A DNA stretch of 64,000 nucleotides from Pleomorphomonas oryzae DSM 16300. GTDB taxonomy: Bacteria; Pseudomonadota; Alphaproteobacteria; Rhizobiales; Pleomorphomonadaceae. The position numbers were made by a program, and so were the translations under genes. Each line of letters begins with the position of its first letter. The first letter of the stretch is position 1. The notes under the pieces were generated by a model. The model saw only the letters and a list, made by a program, of their open reading frames with translations. It had not been told where the DNA came from and searched no databases. Positions 34,377 to 44,901 of this stretch are shown here, in pieces. The stretch lies in assembly GCF_000422965.1 (NCBI RefSeq), contig NZ_AUHB01000011.1, positions 124,001-188,000 on the forward strand, in the 5' to 3' direction.

Positions 34377-35141
34377 ATGACGACGGTCTTGATCACCGGC
34401 TGCTCATCCGGTTTTGGACTTGAAACCGCCCGCCTGTTTTTGGGTCGCGGCTGGTCGGTTGTTGCGACGATGCGCCAGCCGAAGGCGGATATTCTGCCGG
34501 CCTCCGATCGCTTGAAGGTGCTGCCGCTCGACGTGACGGATGCCGGAAGCATTGCCGCGTGCCTCGCGGCGGCCGGCCCCATCGACGTGCTGGTCAACAA
34601 TGCCGGCGTCGGCTTTCTCAATGCGCTGGAAGGCACGCCGATGGAGACGGCGCGGCTGCTGTTCGAAACCAACACGCTCGGCACCATGGCGATGACGCAG
34701 GCGGTGCTGCCGCAGTTCCGCGAGCGCAAGGCGGGCGTGATCGTCAACGTGACCTCGACGGTGACGGTGGCGCCGCTGCATCTCCTGTCGGTCTACACGG
34801 CGACCAAGGCGGCGGTGAATGCGTTCACGGAAAGCGTGGCGCTGGAGCTGGAGCCCTTCGGCATCCGCGCGCGCATCGTGCTGCCGGGCCGGGCACCGGA
34901 CACCTCGTTCGGCGACAACGCCCGCGGGCTGATGAAGGCGGGCATCCACGACGCCTATTCCGAGATCGCCGAGGGCGTGTTCGCCAGATGGGCCAAGGAG
35001 CCGGTGGACGAGGTGACGCACGCCGTCGACGTGGCCGAGGCGGTGTGGCGGGCGGCGACCGATCCGGCGTGTCCGATGCTCATTCCGGCGGGGGTGGATG
35101 CTGTGGCGATGATGCGGGCGGCCGAGCGGGTGCTGGCGTGA
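34377..35141 (+). CDS. Short-chain dehydrogenase/reductase
   Basis: The 254-residue protein has TGCSSGFGLETARLF (cofactor motif), NNAGVG, a serine in NVTSTV and the catalytic YTATK. The sequence LLSVYTATKAAVNAFTESVA and the C-terminal DEVTHAVDVAEAVWRA place it with the DhrS-like/USFY reductases frequently controlled by AraC regulators of the cupin_6 type. Substrate unknown. AGGAG lies nine bases before the ATG. Catalytic residues are intact. Confidence 0.9.
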   Translation: MTTVLITGCSSGFGLETARLFLGRGWSVVATMRQPKADILPASDRLKVLPLDVTDAGSIAACLAAAGPIDVLVNNAGVGFLNALEGTPMETARLLFETNTLGTMAMTQAVLPQFRERKAGVIVNVTSTVTVAPLHLLSVYTATKAAVNAFTESVALELEPFGIRARIVLPGRAPDTSFGDNARGLMKAGIHDAYSEIAEGVFARWAKEPVDEVTHAVDVAEAVWRAATDPACPMLIPAGVDAVAMMRAAERVLA

Positions 35142-35272
35142 GGTAGGGCCCGGACGGCCCCGGTACGCGCGCACGATCGTTCAAGATCGGCGTCAGGTCT
35201 CGTGCCAAGGTTAGTCGCAGCTAGCCTTGCACGGGATCGATTTCCGTTCCCAGTCAGACACAGGACGTTCAG

Positions 35273-35629
35273 ATGAAACCAGTCAACCTCGACGACAAGC
35301 TGAGCCAGTTTTCAAGTCACTGGGATCCGCATGTGGTCGCCGACTATAACGACAACGACGTGATGGTCGTGAAGTTCATGGGCGAGTACCCCTTCCACAA
35401 GCACGATACGACCGATGACTTCTTCTATGTCCTGGAGGGCGAAATGGAGATGGACATCGAGGGGGAGCCGCCGCGCACCGTCAAGGCCGGCGAGCTGTTC
35501 ATCGTTCCCAAGGGCGTCGTGCATCGTCCTCGCGCCAAGAGTGAGGTCAAGGTGCTGCTCATCGAACCGAAAGGCGAGCCGAACTCCGGCGATTCCGGCC
35601 GGGAACCAGCCACCAAGCCACGCATCTAG
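35273..35629 (+). CDS. Small cupin protein
   Basis: A single cupin_2 barrel: motif 1 is GEYPFHKHDTTDDFFYVLEG EMEMDIEG (with two histidines and a glutamate for metal) and motif 2 is GELFIVPKGVVHRPRA, with one more histidine. It is a metal-binding domain of about 110 residues without any other module. Such proteins are mannose-6-phosphate isomerase-like or act in sugar or quercetin chemistry; nothing here decides. It ends 35 bases before a mosaic repeat. Confidence 0.85.
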   Translation: MKPVNLDDKLSQFSSHWDPHVVADYNDNDVMVVKFMGEYPFHKHDTTDDFFYVLEGEMEMDIEGEPPRTVKAGELFIVPKGVVHRPRAKSEVKVLLIEPKGEPNSGDSGREPATKPRI

Positions 35630-35664
35630 CCGTTCCATCGCTCGATCGACCCTCCGAGGCGGGA

Positions 35665-35885
35665 GACCCATATGGGCCGATCGCTCCATCCTGCCTGAGA
35701 TCCTCTGCCTGCGCAGAGGAAGACAAAATTATATCTACGCAGAGGAAAGCAGAATCATTATATCCACGCAGAGGAAAGCAGAATTATATAAAAGAAACAA
35801 ATATATAGATTGTCTTCCTCTGCGCAGGCAGAGGATCTCGGGCAGAAAAGGGCGAGGCCGGATTATCGGGCTCGACGGGCTTCAA
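35665..35885. repeat. Mosaic palindromic repeat, copy 2 (with internal duplication)
   Basis: The two arms are near-perfect inverses: CTGCCTGAGATCCTCTGCCT then GCGCAGAGGAAGACA on the left, TGTCTTCCTCTGCGCAGGCA then GAGGATCTCGGGCAGA on the right. Each arm folds into a CCTCTGC-GCAGAGG hairpin. The centre holds a 30-bp tandem duplication of ACGCAGAGGAAAGCAGAAT, derived from a half arm. This is the longest copy in the window. Confidence 0.8.
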
Positions 35886-35929
35886 CCGTCGCCCTTGTAT
35901 CTGGCAGCCCTCCGCCGCTGGAAAGGGCG

Positions 35930-36286
35930 CTACGTTTCGAACGGCTGCGAGGGCGGCTCGGCCAGGGTGAGGTGGTTGCCGTCGGGGTCTCTCATCTGGG
36001 CGATGTGTCCGTAGTCGCCTTGGGATTCACCGACCAGGTTCACGCCGAGTTGCTGGAGCGATCGGCGTGCGTCATCCATTTTCGGCACGACGATGGTCAG
36101 TCTGCCGGACCCCGCATGCAGCTTATCCAGGAAGATCTGGATGTTGGCGCCGGCGACGTTGCGCCATTGGATCAACCCATCCATGGGGCGATCGTCGGGC
36201 TCACGGTCGAAGAGCTGGGTGTAGAACGCTTCGGCAACATCCATGTTCGCCGAGGCGATCGCGGCGTAAATGCCCTGGATTTGCAT
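35930..36286 (-). CDS. VOC family (glyoxalase-like) protein
   Basis: The 118-residue protein has the paired beta-alpha-beta-beta-beta modules of the VOC fold: MQIQGIYAAIASANMDVAEA FYTQLF at the start and GHIAQMRDPDGNHLTLAEPP at the end. This size gives one fold unit that functions as a dimer. Members include dioxygenases, glyoxalases and resistance proteins. Metal ligands are not obvious. It lies alone, with a mosaic repeat 45 bases beyond its stop. Confidence 0.85.
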   Translation of the reverse strand: MQIQGIYAAIASANMDVAEAFYTQLFDREPDDRPMDGLIQWRNVAGANIQIFLDKLHAGSGRLTIVVPKMDDARRSLQQLGVNLVGESQGDYGHIAQMRDPDGNHLTLAEPPSQPFET

Positions 36287-36367
36287 GCATCGGCCTCCTC
36301 ATCCGGCCGCCGGCAGGCCGGCCCGATAGCAGGGCGGCATGCCGGCGGAGGTGAACGTTTCATGCCG

Positions 36368-36802
36368 TTAGCCGGTCTGGCTGTGCATGCCGCCGGGACG
36401 GGAGATGCCGGTCAGCGCTTGCCCGGCCACGCCATCGGCGGTGGCCACGGCTATGTCGCCGAGCGAGAGAATGCCCACCAGTTGCTTGTCGCGATCGAGA
36501 ACCGGCAGGCGGCGCACCTGGGCGTCGCTCATGTTGCGCGTCACCTCGTCGATCTGCTGATCGGCGAAGCAATAGCTGATGTCGTCGGTCATGACGTCGC
36601 GCACCTTGGTTTCCGGCCCCTTGCCTCGAGCCACGGCACGGATCGCGATATCCCGGTCGGTGATCATGCCGACGAGGCGGTTGTTGTCGCTCACCGGCAA
36701 CGCGCCGGCGTCGAGCCTTGCCATCAGCTGGGCGGCTTGGGCGATGCTTTCTTCGACATTGGCGATGGTCACATCACGCGTCATCGCTTCGCTTACTTGC
36801 AT
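36368..36802 (-). CDS. CBS-domain protein (tandem CBS pair)
   Basis: Two CBS motifs follow each other: VSEAMTRDVTIANVEESIAQ through GMITDRDIAIRAVA, and VRDVMTDDISYCFADQQIDE through GILSLGDIAVA. This forms one Bateman module that binds adenine nucleotides. The protein resembles the stand-alone CBS proteins such as Hrp1 in hypoxic-response loci, thought to monitor energy state. GGAGG sits eight bases ahead of the ATG. Nothing else in the neighbourhood hints at a hypoxia locus. Confidence 0.9.
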   Translation of the reverse strand: MQVSEAMTRDVTIANVEESIAQAAQLMARLDAGALPVSDNNRLVGMITDRDIAIRAVARGKGPETKVRDVMTDDISYCFADQQIDEVTRNMSDAQVRRLPVLDRDKQLVGILSLGDIAVATADGVAGQALTGISRPGGMHSQTG

Positions 36803-36929
36803 GAAGGCCTCCTCTGTCTGGGATCGGGCCGCGAGCCGTTCGAGGTCGTTTCTCGCGACGCCGATGGAGGGAAACCAGGCAATCGGCCCGATGTTCCCGC
36901 CATGGCGGGTTTTCTTCGGGCGGCCGGGC

Positions 36930-37520
36930 TTACCGCACCTGCTGCAGCCGGCCGTTGGCGTCGAACCAGCAGGCGAAGACGGCTTGGCGGCCGCGGTCGC
37001 GGAAGCTGCCTTGCACCACGAAGCGGCGGCCGTCGCGGCTGGGCAGGCTGGTCATGATGTCGGATGGACGCACGCGGAACCGGGCCGATGCTTCGTCGCG
37101 GCAGACGGCGGCCATGCGCTCCATGACGGGGCCGGGACGGCCGGGGATCGGCCCGCCTTGAATCGGCGGCGGCATGCGCGGCGGCATCACCCGGCAGACG
37201 GCGTCGGGGCCGCGCATCCTGGAGGACACGTCGAGCCGACCGCCGGGGCCGACGATGACCGAGACGGCGATGGGGCCGAGGCGGGCTTCATAGGAGCGGT
37301 CGTCGAAGGTTCTCACCCGGGCCGGCTGGCCGTTGATGAAGATCCGGCCGCCGTTGTCGGCCTGAACGTCGATGCGGCCGGGGCAGGCGGCGCTGAAGGC
37401 CGGCACCCTGGCCTCGGCCGGCGTGGCCAGCCAGAAGACGCAGAACACCAGCGACGCGGCGGCGGTGACAGCCGCCTTGCTGCTCGAAATCCAATGGGCG
37501 GTCGCATGGACGATCGACAT
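36930..37520 (-). CDS. Exported protein of unknown function
   Basis: The ATG at 37520 starts a 196-residue protein with a signal-type hydrophobic segment (AAVTAAASLVFCVFWLATPA EA) and a mature region containing RIDVQADNGGRIFINGQPAR V, a proline-rich middle (PPRMPPPIQGGPIPG) and a C-terminal domain ending AVFACWFDANGRLQQV. Four cysteines in the mature part suggest two disulfides. The first half looks like a small beta domain. I do not recognise the family. Confidence 0.7.
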   Translation of the reverse strand: MSIVHATAHWISSSKAAVTAAASLVFCVFWLATPAEARVPAFSAACPGRIDVQADNGGRIFINGQPARVRTFDDRSYEARLGPIAVSVIVGPGGRLDVSSRMRGPDAVCRVMPPRMPPPIQGGPIPGRPGPVMERMAAVCRDEASARFRVRPSDIMTSLPSRDGRRFVVQGSFRDRGRQAVFACWFDANGRLQQVR

Positions 37521-37605
37521 GACAGGGCCTCGTTGTTCGATTGCGGGATCCCCTTTGTTTCCTGGCAATCGGGCGACAGCGAGGCGCCGGAGCAACACGG
37601 AGGCT

Positions 37606-37974
37606 CTAGCTCCGAACGATCTCCATCAGCTCGATGCGATTGCCGAAGGGGTCGCTGACGTAGCGCCGGAGGTAACCGTCGAGTGGCTGGTCGGCGACGG
37701 TGGGAAAGCCGGCTTGCTCCAGTTGGGCACAGAGGCTTTCGAGGTTGTCGACGATGAAGGCCGGATGGGCTTTTCTCGCGGCGACAAAATCGGCATCGAC
37801 GCCGAGATGCACCTTGACGGCGCCGGCTTCGAACCAGCAGCCGCCGCGCGCCTGAAGATGGGCCGGCTTGGGCCGCTCCGTCAGGCCCAGCAAACGGCCG
37901 TAAAACGCCCGCGCGGCCGCTTCCCGCCCCGCCGGCATCGCCAACTGGATATGATCGATGCGCTGGATCGCCAT
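37606..37974 (-). CDS. VOC family (glyoxalase/bleomycin resistance-like) protein
   Basis: The 122-residue protein has MAIQRIDHIQLAMPAGREAA with the N-terminal metal-type histidine, LGLTERPKPAHLQARGGCWF and VSDPFGNRIELMEIV at the end, all typical of VOC proteins annotated as glyoxalases. His8 and Glu at ELME provide potential metal ligands. It is likely a dimeric metalloprotein acting on a small electrophile, but the substrate is unknown. Confidence 0.88.
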   Translation of the reverse strand: MAIQRIDHIQLAMPAGREAAARAFYGRLLGLTERPKPAHLQARGGCWFEAGAVKVHLGVDADFVAARKAHPAFIVDNLESLCAQLEQAGFPTVADQPLDGYLRRYVSDPFGNRIELMEIVRS

Positions 37975-38090
37975 GCCGCCTCCAGGTTTGCCTTGGCAGT
38001 ATAGCCCTGTTTACTCCGTCCGGTCGAAGCTCCGCAGCAGGGTCCACATCTCGCGGCCGCGTGACGGTTGTCCGCGCTCCCGCCCGGATA

Positions 38091-38806
38091 TCAGACGATG
38101 CCGAGCTGGTCCTTGATGGCCGGCAGCAGGCGGCGGCTGATGGGGATGGCGCGGCCGCGCCGCGTGACGAATTCGGCGAGGCCGGCGTCGATGTAGCGCA
38201 GCTTCTCCACCTGATTGACGTTGATCAGAAACTGGCGGTGGCAGCGCAGCAACGGCGTGCGCCGCTGCAGGAGGTTGAGCGGCACGGCCGTCGGCCGTTC
38301 CTCGCCGGAAAGGTCGGTGACGTAGACGCCGGAGAGGCGCGACTCGACGCTCTCCACCTCGTCGATCTTGACGAAATACACCACATGCTGGCCGAAGCAG
38401 GGGATCTGGCGCAGGTGGTTGGCTTCCGGCAGGACGGAGAAATCCTGGGTGTGACGATCCGAGCGCAGGCGATCCAGCGTCAGGTCGAGGCGTTCGCGCG
38501 TCACCGGCTTCAGGAGATAGTCGAAGGCGTTCTTCTCGAAGGCCTGCACGGCGTAGTCGTCGAAGGCGGTGAGAAAGACGATGTAGGGCATGTTGCCGTG
38601 ATTGATCAGGCCCAGCATCTCGATGCCGGTGATCTGCGGCATCTGGATGTCGAGAAAGACCACGTCGGGCTTCCGCCGGCCGATCGCTGCGAGCGCCTCG
38701 ATGGCGTTGCCGCATTCGCCGATGATCTCGATATCCGGCGCTTCCGCGAGAGCCCGGCGCAGCTCCTGGCGGGCGTGCGGTTCGTCGTCGACAATCAGGG
38801 CGGTGA

Positions 38807-38810
<4 letters not shown>
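38091..38810 (-). CDS. LytTR-type response regulator (BtsR/YehT-like)
   Basis: Receiver domain with VDDE (7-10), phosphoacceptor D54 in VVFLDIQMPQITG and K107 region in YLLKPVT; the C-terminal LytTR DNA-binding domain covers about 135-239 (IDEVESVESRLSGVYV, LLRCHRQFLINVNQVEKLR). The architecture matches BtsR and YpdB, which respond to extracellular pyruvate in E. coli. The gene overlaps the kinase gene by four bases. Its position beside serine uptake and serine deaminase genes suggests it controls them. Confidence 0.92.
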
Positions 38811-40510
<1,700 letters not shown>

Positions 40511-40605
40511 CGCCAAATCCATCCGCCCCGGCGCCGCGAACCCGCCGCCGGTTCGGTGCACTATAGCCGGGCGGGCAGGCGCCCCGCCCGCTGCAATTGG
40601 TTGGA

Positions 40606-40629
40606 GGGACCGGCCGGTGAACCGGTCCC
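40606..40629 (-). terminator. Hairpin after sdaA
   Basis: GGGACCGG (40606-40613) pairs with CCGGTCCC (40622-40629), followed in the sdaA direction by TCCAACC. A second GC-rich hairpin (GGCGGG with CCCGCC near 40570-40590) lies beyond it. They could end or weaken transcription between sdaA and the kinase gene. No U-run is present. Confidence 0.4.
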
Positions 40630-40661
40630 CCGTTTGGTCTCCCGGCCGTTCTTCTGTTCGT

Positions 40662-42071
40662 TCAGGGCGCCCAGCGGATGGCCTCGAACACCTGTTCGGC
40701 CGCCTCGGGCGTCGGGGCGGCGACCTTCAGCGCCAGGCCGCCGCACGAGGTCTCGCGGTACTTGGAACTCATGTCCTTGCCGATCTCGAACATCACCTCC
40801 ATCACCTTGTCCAGCGACACCAGCGGCTCGCTCGACCGGCAGAGGGCCATGCGGGCGGCATTGATCGCCTTGATGGCGCCCATGGCATTGCGCTCGATGC
40901 AGGGGATCTGCACCTGCCCGCCCACCGGATCGCAGGTCAGGCCAAGGTTGTGCTCCATGGCGACTTCGGCGGCGATGCAGACCTGAAGCGGCGAGGCGCC
41001 CAAAAGCTCGGCGAGGCCGCCGGCCGCCATGGAACAGGCGACGCCCACTTCGCCCTGACAGCCCACCTCGGCGCCGGAGATCGAGGCATTGGTCTTGAAC
41101 AGCGCGCCGATGGCGGCCGAAGCCAGGAAGTAGCGCTGGCAGATGTCGTCGTCGACCGGTTGGATGAAGTGGTTGTAATAGGCCAGCACCGCTGGAACGA
41201 TGCCGCAGGCGCCGTTGGTCGGGGCGGTCACCACCCGTCCGCCGGCGGCGTTCTCCTCGGAGACGGCCAGGGCGAACATGTTGACCCAGTCGATGACGCT
41301 CATGGGATCGCGGCTGAGCGCTTCCGACGAGGCCAGACGCCGCCTGAGCGCCGCCGCGCGCCGCGGCACGTGGAAGGGGCCGGGCAGCACGCCGTCGGCC
41401 TTCATGCCGCGCTCCATGCACTGCCGCATCTTCAGCCAGATGTTCGCGAAATAGTCGCGGATCTCCGTCTCATCGTGCAGGCACAGCTCGTTCTGAAGCA
41501 CCAGCCCGGCGAACGACAGACCGGACCGCCGACAATGGGTGAGCAACTCCTCGGCCGTCGCGTAGGGGTAGGGGAAGGCGGTGGCATCGGGGCCGGCGGC
41601 GGTCTGCTCGCCGTCCTCGACGATGAAGCCGCCGCCGACGGAATAGTAGCATTTTTCAAGGAGCACCTGCTCGCCGCAGCGGGCCCGGATGCGCAGGCCA
41701 TTCTCGTGGCGCGGCAGGTTGGACCGGTGGAAGGTCATCGCCTGCTCGGGAAAGTCGATCTCCGGACCGCCGCGGCCGAGGGGGAGCCGCCGGGTGTTGC
41801 GCACCTTCTGGATCAGGCCGGCGATGGCGTCGACATTCACCGTGTCAGGCCGTTCGCCCATCAGCCCGAGAATGAGGGCGACGTCGGTGAGATGGCCGCG
41901 CCCGGTGAGGGCGAGCGACCCGTAGACGTCGACGTCGAGGGCGGTGACGCCGGCAAGGCACTCTCCGGCCACGAGGTCGTCAAGGAAGCGGTTGGCGGCC
42001 TTCATCGGGCCGATGGTGTGCGAGCTCGAAGGGCCGATGCCGATCTTGTAGAGATCAAACATGCTGAGCAT
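40662..42071 (-). CDS. sdaA: L-serine ammonia-lyase
   Basis: A single-chain 469-residue enzyme with the beta domain ([20 protein letters not shown]) and the catalytic alpha domain. The cysteines for the [4Fe-4S] cluster are visible in [17 protein letters not shown] and in [16 protein letters not shown]. It converts L-serine to pyruvate and ammonia in the cytoplasm. The ATG at 42071 lies nine bases after AAGGG, better placed than a second ATG at 42062. The upstream gene on the same strand encodes the likely serine transporter (78-bp gap), giving a serine-to-pyruvate pathway next to a pyruvate-type two-component sensor. Confidence 0.96.
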   Translation of the reverse strand: MLSMFDLYKIGIGPSSSHTIGPMKAANRFLDDLVAGECLAGVTALDVDVYGSLALTGRGHLTDVALILGLMGERPDTVNVDAIAGLIQKVRNTRRLPLGRGGPEIDFPEQAMTFHRSNLPRHENGLRIRARCGEQVLLEKCYYSVGGGFIVEDGEQTAAGPDATAFPYPYATAEELLTHCRRSGLSFAGLVLQNELCLHDETEIRDYFANIWLKMRQCMERGMKADGVLPGPFHVPRRAAALRRRLASSEALSRDPMSVIDWVNMFALAVSEENAAGGRVVTAPTNGACGIVPAVLAYYNHFIQPVDDDICQRYFLASAAIGALFKTNASISGAEVGCQGEVGVACSMAAGGLAELLGASPLQVCIAAEVAMEHNLGLTCDPVGGQVQIPCIERNAMGAIKAINAARMALCRSSEPLVSLDKVMEVMFEIGKDMSSKYRETSCGGLALKVAAPTPEAAEQVFEAIRWAP

Positions 42072-42149
42072 GGCGGAATTCCCTTGCGCGTGGGGCTGAA
42101 GGACTCGGCTGAAGGTCTCTCCGGCCGGGATGGCCGGAGAGCCGGGCTC

Positions 42150-43427
42150 TCAGAGGCTGAGCAGGGAGTAGGAGATGGCGGAGATCGCCACGGCGCCGAT
42201 GAACACCACCAGGACGTTGGACGGCCGATGGGCGTACTTGCGCATGGCCGGCACCCTGGCGATGGCGTACATCGGCATGATGAACAGCAGGGCGGCGATC
42301 ACCGGACCGCACAGCGACTCGATCATGCCGAGAATGCTGGGGTTGAGCGTGGCGACGACCCAGATGGCGACGAACATCACCACGGCGCTGATCGCATTGA
42401 GCAGGCGGGGCGAGACGGCCTTGCCATGGCTGGCCAGCTCCTGGCTCATCAGGCCGTTGAGGCCTTCGCGGGCGCCGAGATAGTGGCCGAGGAACGATTT
42501 CGACATGGCGACGAAGGCGATGGCCGGGGCCAGATAGGCCATCAGCGGGTTCTGGAACTTGTTGCCGAGGAAGGACAGGATCGAGATGTTTTGGGCCTTG
42601 GCGGCGGCCATTTCGGCCGGCGACAGCGCAAAGACGCAGCTGAAGACGAAGAACATGACGACGGCGACCATCATGGCGACGGCGGCCTTCTCGATGCGGC
42701 GGGCCTTGGGCTCGGCGTCACGGCCGTAATGCTGCTGCTGGGCGACGGCGAAGCGCGAGATCACCGGCGAATGGTTGAACGAGAAGACCAGCACCGGAAT
42801 GCTGAGCCACAGCGTCAGGCTGAAGTGGCCGACGGTGGGGGTGGCTTCGAGCACCGCCCCGTTCCACTCAGGCGCCAGATAGAGGCCGAGGCCGATCAGC
42901 ACGAGGCCGAAGGGATAGACGAGCCAGCCCATGACGCGCACCACCATCTGCTCGCCGAGGGTGACGATGCCGAGCAGACCCAGCGACAGCACCAGCGACA
43001 ACAGGGCGCGGGGCGGCGCCGCCATCGCCAGCTGATGGGTCATGAAGGTCTCGACCGTGTTGGTGAGGCCGACGCCGTAGAGCAGCAGGATCGGCAGGAT
43101 GGTGCAGAAATACAGGAGGGTGATGAGTTTGCCGGCCGTGGGGCCGAAGTGCTCACCGACCACTTCGGTGATGTCGCTGCCCGGCTTGGACGACGACAGG
43201 ATGAAGCGAATGAGGCCGCGATGGGCCAGATAGGTCATGGGATAGGCGATGACGGCCATCACCAGCAGCGGCCACAGGCCGCCGATGCCGGCGTTGATTG
43301 GCAGAAACAGGGTGCCGGCGCCGATGGCGGTGGCGAACAGTCCGAGCATCCATGTCGTGTCATGGGTGCTCCAGGTCGGTTGTGCGGCCCGCTCCAGGCC
43401 AATGTCGATGGTTGAACTGTCGGTCAT
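42150..43427 (-). CDS. HAAAP-family serine/threonine transporter (SdaC-like)
   Basis: The 425-residue protein has about eleven hydrophobic segments and the family pattern AIGAGTLFLPINAGIGGLWP, IPVLVFSFNHSPVISRFAVA and SFLGHYLGAREGLNGLMSQ, as in SdaC/TdcC/YhaO transporters of the hydroxy/aromatic amino acid permease family. It should import serine by proton symport. GGAGGAG lies eight bases before the ATG. It is the first gene of the serine locus, immediately before sdaA. Confidence 0.92.
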   Translation of the reverse strand: MTDSSTIDIGLERAAQPTWSTHDTTWMLGLFATAIGAGTLFLPINAGIGGLWPLLVMAVIAYPMTYLAHRGLIRFILSSSKPGSDITEVVGEHFGPTAGKLITLLYFCTILPILLLYGVGLTNTVETFMTHQLAMAAPPRALLSLVLSLGLLGIVTLGEQMVVRVMGWLVYPFGLVLIGLGLYLAPEWNGAVLEATPTVGHFSLTLWLSIPVLVFSFNHSPVISRFAVAQQQHYGRDAEPKARRIEKAAVAMMVAVVMFFVFSCVFALSPAEMAAAKAQNISILSFLGNKFQNPLMAYLAPAIAFVAMSKSFLGHYLGAREGLNGLMSQELASHGKAVSPRLLNAISAVVMFVAIWVVATLNPSILGMIESLCGPVIAALLFIMPMYAIARVPAMRKYAHRPSNVLVVFIGAVAISAISYSLLSL

Positions 43428-43773
43428 GATATCTCCTCCCAGTGGGGTGACGGCGATGGGGGTCGCGGTCGTGGGAGGAGGCTAGCGAGGTCGGTCCGGC
43501 CGGTGTTGGGCAACCTTCGGAACGGCGGGATAGCAGATCGAACGGTCGAACGGCGCGCCGAGCGGCGACCGACGCGCGTCTTAGGGCCCGTCCGCCGTCC
43601 CCGATTCGGCCGGACGCCGCTCGCAAAGGGTCGCGCCGGCGGCGGCCGGCATCGTCGCGATCGGGGGCGGCTGTGTCCCGACCCTCCTTGGGCATCGGGC
43701 TTGCGGGGTGATGGTTCGGGGACGCAGCGCCCTTCCGCGCGGGCGGGAGGGCGCTGGTGGAGGCGCAGCCCCA
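43428..43773. other. 346-bp gap between serine transporter and beta-lactamase
   Basis: The stretch contains the transporter promoter region, a short duplication GATCGAACGGTCGAACGG near 43535 and a GC-rich hairpin at 43726-43755. No coding sequence or RNA was recognised despite open frames, which are a consequence of the high GC content. Confidence 0.5.
43726..43755 (-). terminator. Hairpin after the beta-lactamase gene
   Basis: AGCGCCCT (43726-43733) pairs with AGGGCGCT (43748-43755), extended by CCGC and GCGG inside around a four-base loop. It starts 18 bases beyond the beta-lactamase stop. No U-run follows. Confidence 0.45.
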
Positions 43774-44658
43774 TCAACCGCCGAAGCGGGCGGCGATCAG
43801 GGCGGCGGCGTCGGCGATCACCTTGTTCTGGCCCTTCATGTCGAGCGGCGAGCCGGTGGTGTAGATCGCCGCCAGGATGGGCGCGGTGTTCGGCCGGTAG
43901 AGGACGCCGATGTCGTTGCGGGTGCCGTTGGCGCCGGAGCCGGATTTGTCGGCCACCTGCCAGGTTTTCGGCACCCCGGCCTTGATCAGTGGGCCGGTGA
44001 CGGTGCCGGCCACCATCCAGTCTTCCAGCTTGTCGCGCGAGGTTTCCTTGAGGGCGTCGCCGATCATCACCGTGTCGAGGTTGGCCAGCATGGCGGCGGG
44101 CGTGGTGGTGTCGCGCGCATCGCCTGTTACGGCGCTGTTCAGCTCCGGCTCGGTGCGGTCGAGGCGCGAGGTGGTGTCGCCCAGCGTGCGGGCATAGGCC
44201 GTCCAGCCGGCCGGGCCGCCGATCTCCTTGAGGAGGAGGTTGGCGGCGGTGTTGTCGCTGACGCCGACGGCGGCGGCGCACAGGGCCTCGAGCGTCAGAT
44301 GGCCCTCGGCCACGTGCGCCTTGGTGACCGGGGCGTAGCTGAGGAGATCGTCCTTGCCATAGGCGATCGACTTGTCGAGCTTCAATTCGCCCTTGTCGAC
44401 GCGGGCGAGAACGGCGGCGGCCGCCAGGAACTTGAAGGTCGAGCACATGGCAAAGCGCTCGTCCGCCCGATAGGCGATGCGCTTGCCGGAGGCCTTGTCG
44501 ACGGCGGCGACGCCGAGCCGGCCGCCGCTCTGCTTCTCGAGCTTGGCGAACTCGTCATCCGCCTTGGCCATCGCCTGATTGGCCAGCATCAGGCTGAGAC
44601 CGGTGCCGGCGGCGGTGCCGAGAAAGGTACGGCGGTCTAGAAAAAGAAGGTCGCGCAT
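43774..44658 (-). CDS. bla: Class A beta-lactamase with Tat signal
   Basis: The 294-residue preprotein begins with a twin-arginine signal (DRRTFLGTAAGTGLSLMLAN QAMA). Motifs: S73-T-F-K76, S134-D-N136, E170 in EPELN, and K238-S-G (family KTG replaced by KSG, which many class A enzymes tolerate). All residues for penicillin hydrolysis are present. There is a cysteine directly before the active-site serine, but no partner cysteine after KSG, so the class A carbapenemase disulfide is absent. Probably an intrinsic periplasmic penicillinase or cephalosporinase. No LysR/AmpR regulator lies adjacent. The ATG at 44658 is chosen because it starts the signal peptide. Confidence 0.94.
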   Translation of the reverse strand: MRDLLFLDRRTFLGTAAGTGLSLMLANQAMAKADDEFAKLEKQSGGRLGVAAVDKASGKRIAYRADERFAMCSTFKFLAAAAVLARVDKGELKLDKSIAYGKDDLLSYAPVTKAHVAEGHLTLEALCAAAVGVSDNTAANLLLKEIGGPAGWTAYARTLGDTTSRLDRTEPELNSAVTGDARDTTTPAAMLANLDTVMIGDALKETSRDKLEDWMVAGTVTGPLIKAGVPKTWQVADKSGSGANGTRNDIGVLYRPNTAPILAAIYTTGSPLDMKGQNKVIADAAALIAARFGG

Positions 44659-44772
44659 CGATACCTCTAGCAATCTGTTTGTTGAAAGCCCCGGCGCCAC
44701 TCTACCGAGGGGCGTGGCGGATATAGGGCGCGAACTCACAAAACTGTTTGGCATTTATCGGCGCTGCCGTGT

Positions 44773-44868
44773 TCCGAGGCCGATGCTCTCACGGATTCTA
44801 TTGAAGTTCGGGGCGTCGTTTTTGCCGACAAGGGCTACGACACCAAGGCCATTCGGGCCTAGGCGTGC
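44773..44868 (+). pseudogene. IS5-type transposase remnant
   Basis: The frame gives EADALTDSIEVRGVVFADKG followed by YDTKAIRA and a stop. ADKGYD with the following basic helix is the second DDE aspartate motif region of IS5-family transposases. Only about 30 codons survive, with no terminal inverted repeats recognised. It lies between the beta-lactamase gene and the AT-rich gene at 44902. Confidence 0.65.
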
Positions 44869-44901
44869 GGAGCGAAGGGCTTGGCATTTTGCCCTCTCGA
44901 T

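Noticed and set aside
40617-43415. A 932-codon forward frame opposite sdaA and the transporter
   Set aside because: Both opposite genes have clear conserved motifs. The forward frame is histidine-, glutamate- and glycine-rich with no domain, which is typical antisense translation in GC-rich DNA.
43774-44658. Carbapenemase because of the cysteine before the active-site serine
   Set aside because: The partner cysteine after the KSG motif is a glycine, so the carbapenemase disulfide cannot form.
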